This document shows positions 1 through 8,085 of a stretch of 64,000 bases of DNA, in pieces. The stretch lies in NCBI RefSeq assembly GCF_014842265.1, contig NZ_JACYVI010000003.1, positions 62,001-126,000 on the forward strand. Direction: 5' to 3'. The DNA comes from Pseudomonas sp. CFBP 13711 (GTDB taxonomy: Bacteria > Pseudomonadota > Gammaproteobacteria > Pseudomonadales > Pseudomonadaceae). Made by a program: the position numbers and the translations under genes. The notes beneath the pieces are model-generated. The model did not search any database. It had not been told where the DNA came from and worked only from the letters and a program-made list of their open reading frames with translations. Position 1 is the stretch's first letter. Each line of letters starts with the position of its first letter.

Positions 1-845
1 TCGGTGAGGTCACGTCCGCCGCCGTCCTGTTGCGCGGCTACGTTCCACAGTTGACGCGCCGCGTTGCCCAGCCACATCGGCACGCCCAGCGCCTGGCATT
101 CCTCGACGGCCAATCCGATGTCCTTGCACACGCTTGAAATCGGGAAGCCAAAGTCGAACGTACCGGGCAGGACGTGTTTGGGAAATTTGTCCATCGTCGC
201 GCCGTTCTTGCCGCTGCCCGCGTTGATCACCGCCATCATGACTTCGGGGTCCAGCCCGCCTTTCACGCCTGCGACGAAGGCTTCGCTGGTGATGGCGAAC
301 GCGGTGGTCGAGAGCATGTTGTTGAGCAGCTTGAGCAACTGCCCCTGCCCGGGCTGTTCGCCAACGATGAACACCTTGCCGAACACGTCGAACAACGCAC
401 GCACTCGCTCGACTGCCGCCGGTTTGCCCGCCACCATCAGCGCCAGCGTGCCCTTTTCTGCGCCCGCTGCGCCGCCGCTGACAGGCGCGTCAACGGTGTC
501 GATGCCTTTCGCCGACAGCCCTTGGGCGACTTCCTGCTCGGCCCGGGAACCGACGGTGGAAAGGTCCACCAGAATGCGCACCCTGTTGCCCTCGACGATC
601 CCGTCCGCGCCCAGCGCCACGGCTTTGAAAATGGCCGGACTCGGCAGGCTGGTGAAGACGATTTCGGCGCTGTCGGCCACTTCCCGTACGCCGCCCGCGA
701 CTCGCGCACCCAACGCGCCGAGTTCATCCAGCGCGCCTTGATCCTTGTCGTAGATGACCAGCGAGTGGCCCTGCTCCAGAAGCCGGCGCGCCATCGGCCG
801 ACCCATGACGCCGACGCCGATGAAGCCCAGTAGGTGATTGCTCAT
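1..845 (-). CDS. NAD(P)-dependent beta-hydroxyacid dehydrogenase (3-hydroxyisobutyrate dehydrogenase family), 3' end outside window
   Basis: Reverse-strand reading frame open to the window edge, so the C-terminus is missing; about 281 residues are visible. The N-terminus holds a Rossmann GFIGVGVMG nucleotide motif, followed by the family substrate motif DAPVSGG near residue 120 and the catalytic-lysine segment GQLLKLLNN near residue 170. Family members oxidise 3-hydroxyacids such as 3-hydroxyisobutyrate, tartronate semialdehyde or L-serine with NAD(P). The start is the ATG ending at 845, preceded by an AGGAAA ribosome site. It is the most distal visible gene of the long minus-strand catabolic operon and the third paralogue of this family in it (the others are at 5248 and 9528). 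The exact substrate is unknown. Confidence 0.85.
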   Translation of the reverse strand, partial: MSNHLLGFIGVGVMGRPMARRLLEQGHSLVIYDKDQGALDELGALGARVAGGVREVADSAEIVFTSLPSPAIFKAVALGADGIVEGNRVRILVDLSTVGSRAEQEVAQGLSAKGIDTVDAPVSGGAAGAEKGTLALMVAGKPAAVERVRALFDVFGKVFIVGEQPGQGQLLKLLNNMLSTTAFAITSEAFVAGVKGGLDPEVMMAVINAGSGKNGATMDKFPKHVLPGTFDFGFPISSVCKDIGLAVEECQALGVPMWLGNAARQLWNVAAQQDGGGRDLT

Positions 846-862
846 GATGGATTTCCTGCCTG

Positions 863-2203
863 TCAGAGACTCGCCAGACGCATCAGCGCACCGGCATCGG
901 TTGAATGTTCCAGTTTCCACAACGCGTCGATCAACGGTTGCGGCTCGCACCCCGAACGGCCATAGGCGGTGAGATCGCGCAGTTTGTTTTCGAGAAAATG
1001 GTCACTGAGCGGCGCATCGAGGCTGCCGAGGGAAACGTCGAGGTTTCGGGTGAGGACCGAGCCTGAGTGGAAGACGATGCGCACCTGTGCCGACTCCACC
1101 GGGTAATCGGCGTCATCCACGAACTGCAACCGCCCGTAAAGCGCGCGCACCCGTTGATCGCTGACCGCTGCGTCGCTGAATTCGGCCAGCCCCGCCCTGC
1201 CCGTCGCCAGGCTGACGGCCACGGCATGTTGCGCGCTGACCTGGGATTCGCGGCCAAGGCGTATGTCGGGCCGGTCCGTGCGTTGGCGCAATAAAGGATG
1301 CCCCGTGAGTTCGATGCGCTGAATGTCCTCGAGCGCCCAGCTGCGATCCCGCCCCAATTCGAGACAAGCCTGAATCACCGGGTTGAGCACCACGCCACAT
1401 GGATAGGGCTTGTAGGTGTTGGCCGACAAGGCCCAGCGCTCGCCCAGCCCTGCGCTTATTTCGTCCAGCCGTGGCTGCTCGCCGAAGACGTTCAGAAACC
1501 CCCGCTCCCCCTCCAGCGGCTGGTCTGGCCCGGCGAACCCCTCTTTTGCCAGCAAGGCCGAGAGCAGGCCATTGCGCGCGGCGTTGCCGACGCCGATGCT
1601 CTTCGCGGCGCTGCCGAGGGTTTCCACCAGCCCGCTGGCCTGTGCGCTGGCATTGCCAAACGCCCACACCAGTTGCCGGGCATCAAGGCCCAGGACCTTG
1701 CCGACAGCGGCGGCCGCGCCGAAGACGCCGCAGGTCGCGGTGATGTGCCAACCACGCCGGTAATGTTCGGGGGAAATGGCCATGGCGATGCGGCACTCGA
1801 CGTCGACGCCCAGCACGAACGCCAGCAGCAGCTGCTCGCCGCTGATCACGCGGGTTTCCGCCAAAGCGAACAGCGCCGCAGCCACCGGCGCCGTGGGGTG
1901 CAGGATCGTTGGAATGTGCGTGTCGTCGTAGTCGAAGACGTTGGCGCTCATGGCGTTCAGCGACGCCGCGCTGAGCATGTCCATGACCTCAGCGCGGCCA
2001 ATCAAGTGAGCTTCGCCACCCCCGTTGAAGCGCGAAAACAGTGTCGCGGCCCTGACGACGTCCGGGTCGCTGCAGCCTGCGAGGGACACCGCGAAATAGT
2101 TGACCAGCGCGCGATGGGCTTCATGTCGTACGTGGGCGGGAATGTCCGACCAGGTCGCGCGTTCGATGAACTGCGCGAGTTGATGGCTTAGGGTTTGAGT
2201 CAT
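863..2203 (-). CDS. MmgE/PrpD family protein
   Basis: A 446-residue protein, the normal length for the MmgE/PrpD family (2-methylcitrate dehydratase, cis-aconitate decarboxylase, iminodisuccinate epimerase). The N-terminal all-helical domain contains the family segment NVFDYDDTH, followed by HPTAPVAAALFALAE, both typical of this fold. The C-terminal half holds YKPYPCG, the usual conserved patch. Members dehydrate, decarboxylate or epimerise di- and tricarboxylic acids without a metal cofactor. Only 17 bp separate it from the dehydrogenase downstream, so they are probably co-transcribed and translationally linked. The substrate cannot be read from sequence; presumably it is an acid intermediate of the operon's pathway. 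Confidence 0.85.
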   Translation of the reverse strand: MTQTLSHQLAQFIERATWSDIPAHVRHEAHRALVNYFAVSLAGCSDPDVVRAATLFSRFNGGGEAHLIGRAEVMDMLSAASLNAMSANVFDYDDTHIPTILHPTAPVAAALFALAETRVISGEQLLLAFVLGVDVECRIAMAISPEHYRRGWHITATCGVFGAAAAVGKVLGLDARQLVWAFGNASAQASGLVETLGSAAKSIGVGNAARNGLLSALLAKEGFAGPDQPLEGERGFLNVFGEQPRLDEISAGLGERWALSANTYKPYPCGVVLNPVIQACLELGRDRSWALEDIQRIELTGHPLLRQRTDRPDIRLGRESQVSAQHAVAVSLATGRAGLAEFSDAAVSDQRVRALYGRLQFVDDADYPVESAQVRIVFHSGSVLTRNLDVSLGSLDAPLSDHFLENKLRDLTAYGRSGCEPQPLIDALWKLEHSTDAGALMRLASL

Positions 2204-2264
2204 GGGGTATCCATTTTCTTAAGGTCTGACGCTGTCACCACTGCGGGTGCTTTTGGTGCATGGC

Positions 2265-3032
2265 TCACCCCGCCATCCACCCATCATCCACCGGCAACGT
2301 CGCGCCGGTGATCGAGCTGGCCGATTCGCTGCACAGGTAGACGATCAGATCGGCCACGTGACTGGCCTCGATGAAGCGCCCGGTGGCCTGTTTGCCTTGC
2401 AGGAATTCCACGGTCGCGGCCTGCCGGTCGAGCTGTTTTTCGGCCATCAGCGCGGTCAGTCGGCTTTCGATGTTGGGTGTCAGCACCGAGCCAGGGCACA
2501 CTGCGTTGCACGTAATGCCCTGCCCCTGGGTTTCCACCGCCACGGCGCGGGTCAGGCCCAACAGCGCGGTCTTGGTGGTCACGTAATCGATGCGGTTGGC
2601 GATGGCCCGCGATCCGTAGGCCGACGACAGATTGAAAATCCGCCCCCACCGCCGTTCACGCATTCCCGGCAACACCCGCTGAATCGCCAGAAACGCCGCC
2701 GTGACATTCACCGCCAAGGCCTGATCCCAGCGCGCGAGGGGAAACTCATCCAGGGGGGCGAAATGCCGGATCACCGCGTTGTTCACCAGCACGTCAACCC
2801 GCCCTGCCGATGCGATCAACGCCTCGACGCCCGCTGGCGTGGACAGGTCCGCCTGCACATAACGCACCTGCACATCGTGGGAGCGCAGCAGATCCTCACG
2901 GGCCTGGCGCACCGCGTCAGGCGCGGCCAGACCGTGCAGGACCACGTCATACCCCGCTGCGGCCAGGCCTTTGCCCATCGCCAGCCCGAGGCCGTCCGAC
3001 GACCCGGTCACCAGCGCCGTGCGCCCCTTCAT
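2265..3032 (-). CDS. SDR family NAD(P)-dependent oxidoreductase
   Basis: A 255-residue classical short-chain dehydrogenase. It has the cofactor motif TGSSDGLG near residue 9, NNAV in the NNAG position, a catalytic serine in LSSAYG, and the active-site YVTTK (Tyr-x-x-x-Lys). A C-terminal GATLPVDDG tail is typical of 3-ketoacyl reductase or 3-hydroxybutyrate dehydrogenase-like SDRs. Its ATG overlaps the stop codon of the upstream lactonase gene by 4 bp (ATGA), so translation is coupled. In context it probably oxidises a hydroxyl group exposed after lactone opening; that is inference. Confidence 0.88.
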   Translation of the reverse strand: MKGRTALVTGSSDGLGLAMGKGLAAAGYDVVLHGLAAPDAVRQAREDLLRSHDVQVRYVQADLSTPAGVEALIASAGRVDVLVNNAVIRHFAPLDEFPLARWDQALAVNVTAAFLAIQRVLPGMRERRWGRIFNLSSAYGSRAIANRIDYVTTKTALLGLTRAVAVETQGQGITCNAVCPGSVLTPNIESRLTALMAEKQLDRQAATVEFLQGKQATGRFIEASHVADLIVYLCSESASSITGATLPVDDGWMAG

Positions 3033-3868
3033 ACCCCGGCTCCGTGGGCGTCGATACGCACCGCGAACGAGGGATCGCTCGCATCAACGGGCGCGAAGCG
3101 ATTCATCACGTCAGGGTCATGGCCAGGAATCACCACCGCACCGGGACGCTGCAACCATTCGCGAATGCGCTCGTAGCCCCGGTACATGTCCGCCAGGCTG
3201 TCAAGCACCGCGAACGGCCGGTCCTGCTCCAGTTCGTCGTAATAGTGAATAGCGTCCGAGGCGAGGATCACCGGGCCTTCAGGCATTTCCACCACCACGG
3301 CCATCTGCCCCGGCGTATGGCCGCCGAGTTCGTACAGCTCAATGCCCGGAATCAGCGTGTTCTGCGGCGTGTCGAGCAGTGTGATGCGGCCTTCGCGGTG
3401 CAGCGCCTGAATGCGTTCGATGTCCAGCGGGTCGATGTGGTGGCCGTACTGCGGGCGCTTGCCCATGTCGGTGCCCCAGAATTCGAACTCTTTGCGCGAC
3501 ATGACGATCTTCGCGTTGGGGTACAGGCCCAGGTTCCCGGCGTGGTCGTAATGGGCGTGAGTCAGTACCAGCAATTTGACGTCTTTGGGGTCGATGCCAA
3601 GGCGAGCCAATGCATCTGCAGGCGCGACCACGGGTTGCCGTTTACGGGCGATTGCTGCTTCCGGGCTGAAACCGGTGTCGATGACGATGGTCTGCTCGGC
3701 GCTGCGGAAGATCCAGAAAAAATAGTCCATGGTCATCGCCGCGTCCGGTTCGCGGTAAGCGCCGAAGTTGTAATAGCACTCGCTTTTGGTGGTCTGCCGG
3801 GTGCCGTACCGCACCACAATCACTTCGGGGTCGGTCCAGTCCGGTCTGACGGTCGATGGCGTGTTCAT
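3029..3868 (-). CDS. metallo-beta-lactamase-fold hydrolase, AHL-lactonase type
   Basis: A 279-residue protein with the complete dinuclear zinc signature: THAHYDHAGN (HxHxDH), a later His in GGHTPGQ, a bridging Asp in ASDAIH and the last His in PGHDP. This layout and length match the N-acyl-homoserine lactonase (AiiA/AttM) subgroup of the metallo-beta-lactamase superfamily, which hydrolyses lactone rings. Being embedded in a catabolic operon rather than beside quorum-sensing genes suggests a metabolic lactone as substrate, but quorum quenching cannot be excluded. The start is ATG at 3868 with GGAG seven bases upstream. It overlaps the SDR gene start by 4 bp. Confidence 0.85.
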   Translation of the reverse strand: MNTPSTVRPDWTDPEVIVVRYGTRQTTKSECYYNFGAYREPDAAMTMDYFFWIFRSAEQTIVIDTGFSPEAAIARKRQPVVAPADALARLGIDPKDVKLLVLTHAHYDHAGNLGLYPNAKIVMSRKEFEFWGTDMGKRPQYGHHIDPLDIERIQALHREGRITLLDTPQNTLIPGIELYELGGHTPGQMAVVVEMPEGPVILASDAIHYYDELEQDRPFAVLDSLADMYRGYERIREWLQRPGAVVIPGHDPDVMNRFAPVDASDPSFAVRIDAHGAGV

Positions 3869-3948
3869 GGGGAAACTCCAGATAAGGTCTGTGTTCAGGG
3901 CCTGATGGCTTGCGGCGTCGTTATTGTTAGAGGAGTCGGGACGCAGCG

Positions 3949-4713
3949 TTATCGAGGATTATTGGGCGCCGCCTCCAGAGCCTGCTCCAGCAACGGCGCT
4001 GCCAGCTGCGCGCCATGGATGCCGATGACACTGACGATCTCCAGCATTTCCATGATCTCTTCCCTGGTCGCGCCGTAACGCAGCGCGTTGCGCATGTGCA
4101 GCTTGAGGCCCGGCACATAGAGGTGCGTGGCGGCAGCGTCGAAGGCGCAATACATCAGCTCCTTGACCTTGGGCTCCAGCACGCCGGTGCGCCATGGCAC
4201 CGAGGAAAATTCGACGTAGGTTTCGAACATCTCCGGGTCCAGTTCCAGCAGGCCCTCCCAGGACGGATGCCAATAGCCCCGGTTTTCGATGAAGCTCGCC
4301 TTGAGGGCTTCGCGGCGCGCATCCAGGGGTGCCGGGCCGTTGCGCATGCCCTCTTCTTCCAGCACTTCCAGCAACACCGGCACCCCGACGTTGGAGGCGT
4401 GAATGCCGACCGTGCTGATCAGTTCCAGCACCTCGGTCAGTTCCTCGCGGGTCGCGCCGTGCTGAATGGCCGCATGGATGTGTTCCTGAATGCCGGGTTG
4501 GAACAGGTGTGTGGCGTTGGCACTGGCGACGAGGGCGACGAACGACTTGACCTTGTGCGGCAGGTGATTCTTCTGCCAGGGCACTGAGGCGAAACCGGCG
4601 TAGGCTTCGACAAAACCGGGGTCCAGACGCAGCAGGCTGTCCCAGCCGGCATTCCAGGTCCCGTGACGTTCAAACGCGGCTTTGGCCTGTTGTTGTTTTT
4701 CGGTGAGGCTCAT
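3949..4713 (-). CDS. tandem carboxymuconolactone decarboxylase (CMD)-domain protein
   Basis: A 254-residue protein made of two homologous halves. Each has the CMD-family helix pattern: IQHGATREELTEVLELISTVG around residue 105 and LRYGATREEIMEMLEIVSVIG around residue 225. The halves also share a preceding LDPGFVEAY / LDPEMFETY segment and a VPW motif, so it arose by internal duplication. CMD proteins include 4-carboxymuconolactone decarboxylase and AhpD, but the AhpD CxxC redox motif is absent, which argues for a non-redox ring-acid or lactone reaction. The start is ATG at 4713 with GAGGA upstream. A second, single-domain CMD gene sits upstream in the same operon at 7589. Confidence 0.8.
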   Translation of the reverse strand: MSLTEKQQQAKAAFERHGTWNAGWDSLLRLDPGFVEAYAGFASVPWQKNHLPHKVKSFVALVASANATHLFQPGIQEHIHAAIQHGATREELTEVLELISTVGIHASNVGVPVLLEVLEEEGMRNGPAPLDARREALKASFIENRGYWHPSWEGLLELDPEMFETYVEFSSVPWRTGVLEPKVKELMYCAFDAAATHLYVPGLKLHMRNALRYGATREEIMEMLEIVSVIGIHGAQLAAPLLEQALEAAPNNPR

Positions 4714-4814
4714 GGTGTTCCTCGCTGAACATTGAAGAGCGTTGCATGACCTGCGGGCGCCAATTCATTCACGATGGGCCGGAACATCCGACAGGCCTTT
4801 GTCGTCTGCCCTAT

Positions 4815-4845
4815 CGATTCGCAAATGAATTCGCTCTGACAGGGG
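4815..4845. repeat. solitary REP-like element
   Basis: The 148-bp gap between the cupin and CMD genes contains a sequence (CGATTCGCAAATGAATTCGC core) resembling the GCGAATGAATTCGC hairpin repeats common between Pseudomonas genes, with one position degenerated. It is the only element of this type seen, distinct from the GGCTTTAGCC-type elements elsewhere in the window. It may affect mRNA stability within the operon. Confidence 0.4.
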
Positions 4846-4861
4846 ATGACGGCGTTCAGGC

Positions 4862-5251
4862 TCAATCCGCCCCACGCAGATAATCCACATCTGCCACCGA
4901 TTCCTGCCACACGGTCTTGCCGATGGACGTGGCGGTGTGGACCATGAAGTTCGTGGTATTGGCGCCGTGCCAGTGCCGCTCATTGGGGCCGATCCACACG
5001 GTGTCGCCCTGGCGGATGGGCTGTGGCGCGCTGCCTTCCAGACAGATCCAGCCGCTGCCCGACGTCACGTACAGCACCTGCCCCTGTTCGTGGTAATGCC
5101 AGTAGGTGCGCGCGCCGGGGTAGAACGAAACGTTGTTGATGGTCACCCCATCCGTGGTGGGCATGACCGGGTCGGCCCAGACCACGCCGGTGAACGTCGC
5201 GCCACGCTGTTCGGAAATCGCGCCTTCGACAGCGCCGTGAAAAACTTTCAT
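4862..5251 (-). CDS. cupin-domain protein
   Basis: A 129-residue single cupin. The first cupin motif is visible as YWHYHEQGQVLYVTSG (two His and one further acceptor), and the second as PNERHWHGA. These His residues normally bind a divalent metal. Small metal cupins of this kind (carboxymuconolactone-associated cupins, ring-cleaving dioxygenase-like proteins) are frequent next to CMD and hydroxyacid dehydrogenase genes. Its start overlaps the stop of the upstream dehydrogenase by 4 bp. The reaction is unknown; an isomerase, a lyase and a dioxygenase are all possible. Confidence 0.8.
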   Translation of the reverse strand: MKVFHGAVEGAISEQRGATFTGVVWADPVMPTTDGVTINNVSFYPGARTYWHYHEQGQVLYVTSGSGWICLEGSAPQPIRQGDTVWIGPNERHWHGANTTNFMVHTATSIGKTVWQESVADVDYLRGAD

Positions 5252-6171
5252 GCCTTGTCTCCTTTCTTGTTCTCTATGGCCGATTCGTGCAGGCGTACCC
5301 CACCGGACAGGTCGCCGATGGCGTCTACCACGCGGTTGCTGATCAGGTCGCCGTAGCCGAGCGCCGTTTGCAGGCCGAAGCTCGTCAGCGGACCCGATGC
5401 ATTGAGCGAGGCGACCCCCAGTTCGCGGACGCGATCCAGGTACAGCACCACGTCCTTGGTCATCAATTTGCCGGTCAGGCCGCCTTCAAGGTAATTGCCA
5501 TCGACGATGTGCGGGAAGCGGTTGAGCGTGGCGAAATTCACCCCACTGCTGCTGTTCAACACGTCGAGCAAGCGATGCAGGTCGAGGCCCGCCTTCTTGC
5601 CGGCAACCATCACCTCCGCCGTGGCCGCCAGGCTGACGGCGTTGAGGAAGTTGTTCAGCAGTTTGGTGGTGTGGCCGGCACCGCTTTCGCCCATCAGGAA
5701 CACCTTGCTGGCGATCGGCTTGAACACCCACGCCAGGGTGTCCACGGTCGCGCTGTCGCCACCGACCATCAAGGTCAGCGCGCCCTTCTCCGCTGCTGCC
5801 GCGCCACCGGAAATCCCGGCGTCGACGTACTGCACGCCGCGCTCGGCAAACAGCCCGTGCAAACGCATCGTCGAACTCGCCGCCGCAGTGCTCAAATCAA
5901 CGACCACCTGCCCCTCGCGACAATGCTCCAGGAGTCCGTTCGGCCCTTCGACGACGGCCTCGACCACCTTGCTGTCTGGCAGCGACAGCAGCACGACGCC
6001 GGCCTCGGCCGCCACGTCGGCGACCGATCCGGCCACCTGCGCGCCAGCGGCCTTGACCCGCTCGCCGTCGGTGTCATACCCGAGCACGCTCAGCCCGGCA
6101 TTCACCAGGCAGCGCGTCATGCGCCCGCCCATGTTGCCCAGACCGATGAAACCCACGGTTTTGCTATTCAC
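5248..6171 (-). CDS. NAD(P)-dependent beta-hydroxyacid dehydrogenase, GTG start
   Basis: The second paralogue of the 3-hydroxyisobutyrate dehydrogenase family: GFIGLGNMGG near the N-terminus, DAGISGG in the substrate loop and the catalytic-Lys segment TTKLLNNF. A longer frame opens at a GTG at 6186, but a strong GAGGAG ribosome site lies inside that extension. It is about 6 bases before the GTG at 6171 that begins MNSKTVGFIG, so 6171 is the better start (307 residues). The substrate loop reads ISGG where the other two read VSGG, suggesting different specificity. It overlaps the cupin gene by 4 bp. Confidence 0.85.
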   Translation of the reverse strand: MNSKTVGFIGLGNMGGRMTRCLVNAGLSVLGYDTDGERVKAAGAQVAGSVADVAAEAGVVLLSLPDSKVVEAVVEGPNGLLEHCREGQVVVDLSTAAASSTMRLHGLFAERGVQYVDAGISGGAAAAEKGALTLMVGGDSATVDTLAWVFKPIASKVFLMGESGAGHTTKLLNNFLNAVSLAATAEVMVAGKKAGLDLHRLLDVLNSSSGVNFATLNRFPHIVDGNYLEGGLTGKLMTKDVVLYLDRVRELGVASLNASGPLTSFGLQTALGYGDLISNRVVDAIGDLSGGVRLHESAIENKKGDKA

Positions 6172-6198
6172 GACAGCTCTCCTCACGTGCAGAGAATT

Positions 6199-7539
6199 CT
6201 AGAAATCCACGTCTTTGGTTTCCGGCCCCATGTAGGCGCCGATGGTCGCGATCACGCCGCCAATCACCAGCAGCACGGCCGGGGTAACGGTGAGCGGCAT
6301 GAATTCGCCCAGCCAGGCCATGTAGAAGGCGTAGAACGACGGGATGATCACTGACAGGCTGAAACCGACACCGAAGCCGGTGGCGCGCACGTCGGTCACG
6401 AAACGCTCGTTGATGTAGGTCACGATCACGCCCCATGGCGCGGTCACCAGCACCGAGAGCACGCAGACCAGCGTGATGATCACCGGCAACGTGAGCCCCT
6501 GGACGTTGGCCAGGACGTACATGATCGCGGCGCCCAGGGTGGCGATGATCGGCCCGAGAATGATGAAGAAGCGCCGACGGCCGATCTTCTGCCCGATCAT
6601 GCCGGACGCGATATAACTGAAGAACAGCACCGAATAGGCGATCAGCAGCGTCCCGGTGACCTCCATGCCCGAGAGGTGCAAGGTGTTGCGCAGCAAGCCG
6701 GTGGGCAGAAAGATGGTGATGATGTTCTGGGTCAGCCAGAAGCCGGTCATCATCAGCAACACTTGCAGCAGGTTGCGCCCGCTTTTGCCCCGCAGCAGAT
6801 CGGTGAGCGGCAGCTTCTCGCGGGGTTTGTTGCCCGCTTCGCTTTCCCAGATTTCCGATTCCGACACCGCGTAGACGTAGTACAGCGCCAACATGCCCGC
6901 CAGCACGGCACCGATCACGAACGGAATGCGCCAGCCCCATTGCACGTAAGGCGAGCCGGGCCCATCAAGGGGGAACAGCATGAACATCAGCATCGCCACC
7001 AGGTTGATGGTGACGTAGGCCAACGGGAAGCCGGCGATAATCAAGCCGCCCACGAACCCGCGTTGGTGCTTTTTCGAATACTCAATCGCCAGCGGCATCG
7101 CGCCGGTGTAACCGCCGCCGAGAAAAATGCCGTCGACGAAACGCAGCAGCACCAGCAGCCAGTACGACGCGATGCCGATGCTTTCATAACCGGGCAGCAA
7201 CGCGATCAGAAGCGTGACCACGCCGAAGCCGGATACCGAGTAGATCGACGCCATGCGCCGCCCGGTCTTGTCAGCGATCATGCCGAACAGCAAGGCGCCG
7301 ATGGGGCGGCCCAGCAGCGTGGTGATGAACACCAGCGAGGCCAGAATCGCCGCCATGCCGGGCGACAGTTGCGCGGGCTGGAAATAGAACAACACCGGGG
7401 ACAACACCACCACCGGCAAGTAGATGTCGAACATGTCGATGTATTCGGAGAAAAACGCGCCCTTGATGGCGTTCCTCCTCTTATGCTCGATCGACTGTTC
7501 GGTTTCAGCCGCCGATCTGGCTGGGGCGTAGGTGCTCAT
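6199..7539 (-). CDS. MFS transporter (metabolite:H+ symporter type)
   Basis: A 446-residue 12-helix major facilitator. The signature loop between helices 2 and 3 reads FGMIADKTGRRM, and RFVDGIFLGGGYTG follows in helix 4, as in the metabolite:proton symporter group (aromatic and dicarboxylic acid importers). The frame opens 111 bp earlier, but ATG at 7539 has AAGGA at a good distance and begins the typical soluble N-terminus MSTYAPARS. It sits centrally in the catabolic operon and so is the likely importer of the pathway substrate. Substrate class: probably an organic acid. Confidence 0.85.
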   Translation of the reverse strand: MSTYAPARSAAETEQSIEHKRRNAIKGAFFSEYIDMFDIYLPVVVLSPVLFYFQPAQLSPGMAAILASLVFITTLLGRPIGALLFGMIADKTGRRMASIYSVSGFGVVTLLIALLPGYESIGIASYWLLVLLRFVDGIFLGGGYTGAMPLAIEYSKKHQRGFVGGLIIAGFPLAYVTINLVAMLMFMLFPLDGPGSPYVQWGWRIPFVIGAVLAGMLALYYVYAVSESEIWESEAGNKPREKLPLTDLLRGKSGRNLLQVLLMMTGFWLTQNIITIFLPTGLLRNTLHLSGMEVTGTLLIAYSVLFFSYIASGMIGQKIGRRRFFIILGPIIATLGAAIMYVLANVQGLTLPVIITLVCVLSVLVTAPWGVIVTYINERFVTDVRATGFGVGFSLSVIIPSFYAFYMAWLGEFMPLTVTPAVLLVIGGVIATIGAYMGPETKDVDF

Positions 7540-7588
7540 GACGTTTTCCTTATAGTTATTGTCGGACGCAAGCATGGAGGTGGAACGA

Positions 7589-7993
7589 TCAGCTGGCGGT
7601 TTCGGCCTCATAGGCCTTGATCGCCTCGGACGCCACACGGAAGGCCGCAAGGCCCAGTGGCGCGCCGCAGTACACCGCCGCCTGCATCAGCACGGCGCGG
7701 ATTTCTTCCCGGGTCACACCGTTGCGCAAGGCGCCGCGTACGTGAACGCCCAGTTCATGGTGCTGGCTCATGGCAGTCAGCATCGCGATGTTGATGATGC
7801 TGCGGGTCTTGAACGAGAGGGTCGGGTCGCCCCAGATCTCGCCCCAGCAGACCTCCGTGACCATCTTCTGCATGGGCCGGTTGAAGTCGTCGGCCGCCGC
7901 CCAGGATTTCTCGACATGGCGGTCACCGAGCACTTCCTTTCGATTATTGAAGCCCTGGTTGAAGCGTTCGTTGTGGTTCGCATTGTCACTCAT
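7589..7993 (-). CDS. 4-carboxymuconolactone decarboxylase-like protein (PcaC type, single domain)
   Basis: A 134-residue protein with the PcaC-like order RKEVLGDRHVEKS, then WGEIWGDPTLSFKTRS, then LRNGVTREEIRAVLMQAAVYCG. The length also matches PcaC (about 130). PcaC decarboxylates 4-carboxymuconolactone in the protocatechuate pathway; no other pca genes are here, so it probably acts on a related lactone acid. The frame extends upstream, but ATG at 7993 with AGGTGAG before it is the better start. A candidate regulator site (8026-8036) lies just upstream, so this gene may begin an internal transcription unit. Confidence 0.8.
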   Translation of the reverse strand: MSDNANHNERFNQGFNNRKEVLGDRHVEKSWAAADDFNRPMQKMVTEVCWGEIWGDPTLSFKTRSIINIAMLTAMSQHHELGVHVRGALRNGVTREEIRAVLMQAAVYCGAPLGLAAFRVASEAIKAYEAETAS

Positions 7994-8025
7994 GTTCTTC
8001 TCACCTTTTTCGTACGATCGACTGA

Positions 8026-8036
8026 TTGTCATACAG
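8026..8036. promoter_or_regulatory. candidate GntR/FCD operator, internal site
   Basis: TTGTCATACAG, the reverse complement of CTGTATGACAA. It shares the TGTCATACA core with the operator at 10509-10519 and, on the other strand, nearly matches the site at 11940-11950. It lies 33-43 bp before the PcaC-like start, a promoter-proximal position. FCD-type GntR regulators typically bind imperfect palindromes of the form TTGTnnnACAA, which this fits. Confidence 0.55.
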
Positions 8037-8085
8037 TTGAAATGGGCAAATTTTTTTCAGCCGTGCGGCGAAGCGGTTGGCCGGC

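Noticed and set aside
3029..3868. Lactonase as a quorum-quenching enzyme beside a LuxI/LuxR pair
   Set aside because: No LuxI or LuxR homologue is present in the window; the gene is embedded in a catabolic operon.
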